From positions 1 to 6,590 of the forward strand of contig CAJORC010000134.1 of the NCBI GenBank assembly GCA_905236615.1: a stretch of 6,590 nucleotides of DNA, given 5' to 3'. Below the pieces are notes generated by a model. It made no database searches, was not told the DNA's origin, and was given only the letters and a program-made list of their open reading frames with translations. A program made the position numbers and the translations under genes. This DNA comes from an uncultured Lachnospiraceae bacterium (GTDB lineage: Bacteria > Bacillota > Clostridia > Lachnospirales > Lachnospiraceae). Of the stretch, positions 5,469-6,590 are shown piece after piece. Numbering within the stretch: position 1 is the first letter of the stretch; every line of letters begins with the position of its first letter.

Positions 5469-6590
5469 ATGAAGATCAGAATTTGTTTGATGACAATGGT
5501 CATTGTACTTATTTTCGCTGCAATTGCTGTATCCTGTTCGTCTGAAAAGAAAAAGGAAAAGCAATCGGTAAAAGAAGACCAGGTCATAGTCATAAAAAAC
5601 GTGGAAGAAGGCTTTTCAGAAGATACTACAGACGTTTATACTGTTGATTCCGGTGAATCCGCTGCTGACGAAGAAGATTCCGATTCCAAGAAACGAGAAG
5701 AAATATTGAATAAACTTAAGCAGGTGGAGGGAAAAAGCTTAAGAAAGGATACGGGATATATTTTTGTAGGTGACAGTCGTTTTGTAAATATGAACACTGC
5801 CTGCGGGATTTCCAAGACGGATAATCTTTTTATGGTGGCAAAGATCGGAGAAGGCTATAGTTGGTTTAAGAATACAGCTTTACAGCAGATAAAGAGGATC
5901 ACAGCCTCAGGTCTTTTCAAAAACTGGAAGGTCATCATATGTCTTGGTATCAATGATCTTGAAAATATTTCAAAATATACCGGTAAATATGAGGAAATTA
6001 AGGACGATTACGATCTGATCCTTGTTTCCGTCAATCCTATCGATCATTATGGGAATCTTTCGAATCAGAAGATAGAAAATTTTAATGCTTCTTTGAAGAA
6101 GCTGGATATAGCATATATTGATACTTTCACCATTCTTTGTGAAACGGGCTATAGTACTGCGGATGGTCTTCACTATAATACGAATACATCGAAAAAAATA
6201 TATAATGGAATACTTTCCGGTATTCTGGACCTCGACGCTGATGCTTTTAAAAATGTGGGAACAGGTCTTGATAAGGCGTCATTGAGTAAAAAGAACAGTA
6301 TTCAGAATGATATCACAGCTCAGAATAAATATGTTCCTAAGACTACCGAAAGTGAAGAAAAGCTCGATCCGGAGGAGGAAATGATAAAGAAGTTTCTTGA
6401 AAGTATCGGAGAATATCCGACAGAGGAATCATCCGGGACGAGTACGGAAGAAGCATCAACTGCAGAACTTCCGGCAGAAGGAGTACCCACAGAAGGGATA
6501 CCCACAGAAGTAATTCCTACAGAGGTAGTTCCAAGTGAGGAAAGTCCGGTTCAGGAACAGCCTACAGAGCAGACTCCGGCTGCGGAGTGA
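5469..6590 (+). CDS. Predicted lipoprotein with SGNH/GDSL-hydrolase-like domain and Pro-Thr-Glu repeat tail
   Basis: Predicted cell-surface protein of 373 residues. Residues 1-22 form a signal peptide (Lys2, Arg4, then a hydrophobic core) ending in AVSC, an acceptable lipobox with Cys23 as the lipidated residue. A charged, low-complexity linker follows (24-95). The core (about 96-252) carries SGNH-type blocks: GDSR with nucleophile candidate Ser103, a glycine in the IGEGYSW stretch (Gly127/129), GIND with Asn162, and DGLHY with Asp232 and His235. The family includes esterases and carbohydrate or peptidoglycan O-deacetylases; the substrate here is unknown. The tail (290-373) is rich in Glu, Pro and Thr, with proline every fifth residue from 335 to 370. 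There is no LPXTG motif and no domain after the tail. The start at 5469 is favoured because it keeps the basic residues of the signal peptide, although no clear Shine-Dalgarno precedes it. The stop is the window's last codon. It is transcribed apart from the nucleoside operon. Confidence 0.85.
   Translation: MKIRICLMTMVIVLIFAAIAVSCSSEKKKEKQSVKEDQVIVIKNVEEGFSEDTTDVYTVDSGESAADEEDSDSKKREEILNKLKQVEGKSLRKDTGYIFVGDSRFVNMNTACGISKTDNLFMVAKIGEGYSWFKNTALQQIKRITASGLFKNWKVIICLGINDLENISKYTGKYEEIKDDYDLILVSVNPIDHYGNLSNQKIENFNASLKKLDIAYIDTFTILCETGYSTADGLHYNTNTSKKIYNGILSGILDLDADAFKNVGTGLDKASLSKKNSIQNDITAQNKYVPKTTESEEKLDPEEEMIKKFLESIGEYPTEESSGTSTEEASTAELPAEGVPTEGIPTEVIPTEVVPSEESPVQEQPTEQTPAAE
6471..6587 (+). 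repeat. Degenerate 15-bp tandem repeat coding for Pro-(Thr/Ala/Ser)-Glu-x-x pentads
   Basis: Prolines occur at residues 335, 340, 345, 350, 355, 360, 365 and 370 of the lipoprotein, giving eight units in strict five-residue register; the last is cut short by the stop. The clearest units are PTEGI, PTEVI and PTEVV. At the DNA level TACCCACAGAAG occurs exactly at 6484-6495 and again at 6499-6510, one 15-base period apart. The remaining units have diverged. Confidence 0.85.

Noticed and set aside
6320..6505. Minus-strand frame opposite the lipoprotein tail
   Set aside because: Its Ser/Gly/Val-rich composition is just the complement of the Glu/Pro/Thr-rich repeat coding strand.

Overview
The window looks like chromosomal DNA from a low-to-moderate GC Firmicute, most plausibly a Clostridia/Lachnospiraceae-type gut or rumen bacterium. 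The reasons are strong AGGAGG-type ribosome binding sites, tightly packed co-directional genes, a BmpA-type nucleoside ABC transporter, and a lipoprotein carrying a GDSR-type SGNH domain. The taxonomy is inferred from style and gene content, not from a database comparison.

Bases 1 to about 5440 form the 3' part of one plus-strand operon for nucleoside uptake and (deoxy)ribose catabolism. The order is: the C-terminal part of the transporter ATPase (cut by the window edge), two membrane permeases joined by TGATG stop/start overlaps, deoxyribose-phosphate aldolase (deoC), an alpha-phosphohexomutase-superfamily enzyme, and cytidine deaminase (cdd). Three in-frame stop codons and a strong intrinsic terminator end the operon. 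The likely flow is import of (deoxy)nucleosides, deamination of (deoxy)cytidine to (deoxy)uridine by Cdd, phosphorolysis by an enzyme not in the window, conversion of (deoxy)ribose-1-phosphate to the 5-phosphate by the mutase, and cleavage of deoxyribose-5-phosphate by DeoC to acetaldehyde and glyceraldehyde-3-phosphate. The mutase sits where a DeoB phosphopentomutase would be expected, so it may be a PGM2-like phosphopentomutase.

Bases 5441 to 6590 hold a separate transcription unit. A compact extended -10 promoter lies directly behind the terminator, and its predicted start site falls on or next to the ATG of the next gene. That gene encodes a predicted lipoprotein with an SGNH/GDSL-hydrolase-like core and a Pro-Thr-Glu pentapeptide-repeat tail, and it ends exactly at the window edge. 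It is the least understood gene here.

I see no rRNA, tRNA, CRISPR array, mobile element or riboswitch. Most of the window is a recognisable metabolic operon. I do not see clear evidence of a wholly new system; the points most worth a second look are the mutase assignment and the lipoprotein gene with its unusual start and tail.
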